This document shows positions 63,962 through 64,000 of a stretch of DNA of 64,000 nt, piece after piece. The DNA lies in NCBI RefSeq assembly GCF_001661915.1, contig NZ_LYWY01000006.1:1-64000 (forward strand), in the 5' to 3' direction. The translations under genes were made by a program, and so were the position numbers. Numbering within the stretch: the stretch's first letter is position 1; each line of letters opens with the position of its first letter. This stretch comes from Croceicoccus pelagius (GTDB lineage Bacteria; Pseudomonadota; Alphaproteobacteria; Sphingomonadales; Sphingomonadaceae). The notes beneath the pieces are model-generated. The model was given only the letters and a program-made list of their open reading frames with translations, made no database searches and was not told the origin of the DNA.

Positions 63962-64000
63962 ATGAGCAAACCACAACGGATCTTCGCTGGCCAGTCCGTC
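63962..64000 (+). CDS. Start of a divergent gene cut by the window edge, probably ScfR/PccR regulator
   Basis: Only 13 codons are visible (product begins MSKPQRIFAGQSV). The short FAG-x-x-V motif fits the N-terminus of XRE/short-chain fatty acyl-CoA regulators, which commonly sit divergent from pcc genes; the adjacent TTTGCAAA sites agree. This is inference from context; the length is too small to prove it. Confidence 0.5.
   Translation, partial: MSKPQRIFAGQSV

Overview
The window is chromosomal DNA from a high-GC alphaproteobacterium. It most likely comes from the order Sphingomonadales, family Erythrobacteraceae or close relatives. The evidence is the gene neighbourhoods (acpP-fabF-mltG, paired cysteine desulfurases with a ferredoxin, aroK-aroB beside xerD), the 2Fe-2S ferredoxin style, the abundance of TonB/T1SS surface functions and a complete propionyl-CoA operon. 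I see no rRNA operon, CRISPR array, insertion sequence or prophage.

Layout. (1) 1-11.6 kb: a type I secretion/adhesion locus. It holds the 3' end of a giant repeat adhesin, an OmpA-like protein, a TolC-like channel, a LapB-like ABC transporter, a SleB-type cell-wall hydrolase overlapping it, a HlyD adaptor, and a convergent LapG-like cysteine protease. (2) 11.8-15.5 kb: ferredoxin plus two tandem cysteine desulfurases, a divergent alpha/beta hydrolase, and a PilZ protein. (3) 15.6-20.8 kb: an overlapping TonB receptor - beta-propeller phytase - PhoX phosphatase operon for organic phosphate. (4) 21.5-23.4 kb: a 1.8-kb, visibly AT-richer islet between a 38-bp duplicated 5' half of tRNA-Gly(CCC) and the intact gene. 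It carries an XRE regulator and an unknown gene, has repeated CCGTCCAACA sites near both ends, and has no recombinase gene. tRNA-Val follows. (5) 23.6-38.8 kb: MscS channel, cyclophilin, Rel/SpoT, MlaA, HemF, PdeM, IF-3 (apparently with an ATA start), glyoxalase-fold protein, SLC13 transporter, MltG-FabF-ACP and AspRS. (6) 39-46.6 kb: two tandem unknown 321-aa paralogues, RNase D coupled to OxyR, a PLD-type phospholipid enzyme, hemerythrin, tRNA-Arg(ACG), a Nudix hydrolase and two Flp pilins. (7) 46.7-55.5 kb: M48/LysM lipoprotein, AccA, XerD, a large unknown exported protein with a 51-aa membrane partner, AroK-AroB, YetF-like, DUF488 and CsaA-like proteins. (8) 55.5-64 kb: a minus-strand propionyl-CoA to succinyl-CoA operon (pccB, osmC, mce, enoyl-CoA hydratase, scpA, DUF3445, pccA). 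Palindromic TTTGCAAA sites precede it, and the first codons of a divergent gene, probably its ScfR/PccR regulator, follow.

Working together: the T1SS locus, LapG-like protease and PilZ protein point to c-di-GMP-controlled surface attachment. The TonB/phytase/PhoX operon would import and strip phosphate esters. The propionate operon would feed odd-chain or branched carbon into the TCA cycle. The tRNA-Gly islet is the most unusual structure and the best candidate for something undescribed. The paired 321-aa proteins and the 638-aa/51-aa pair are the best unknown-function leads.
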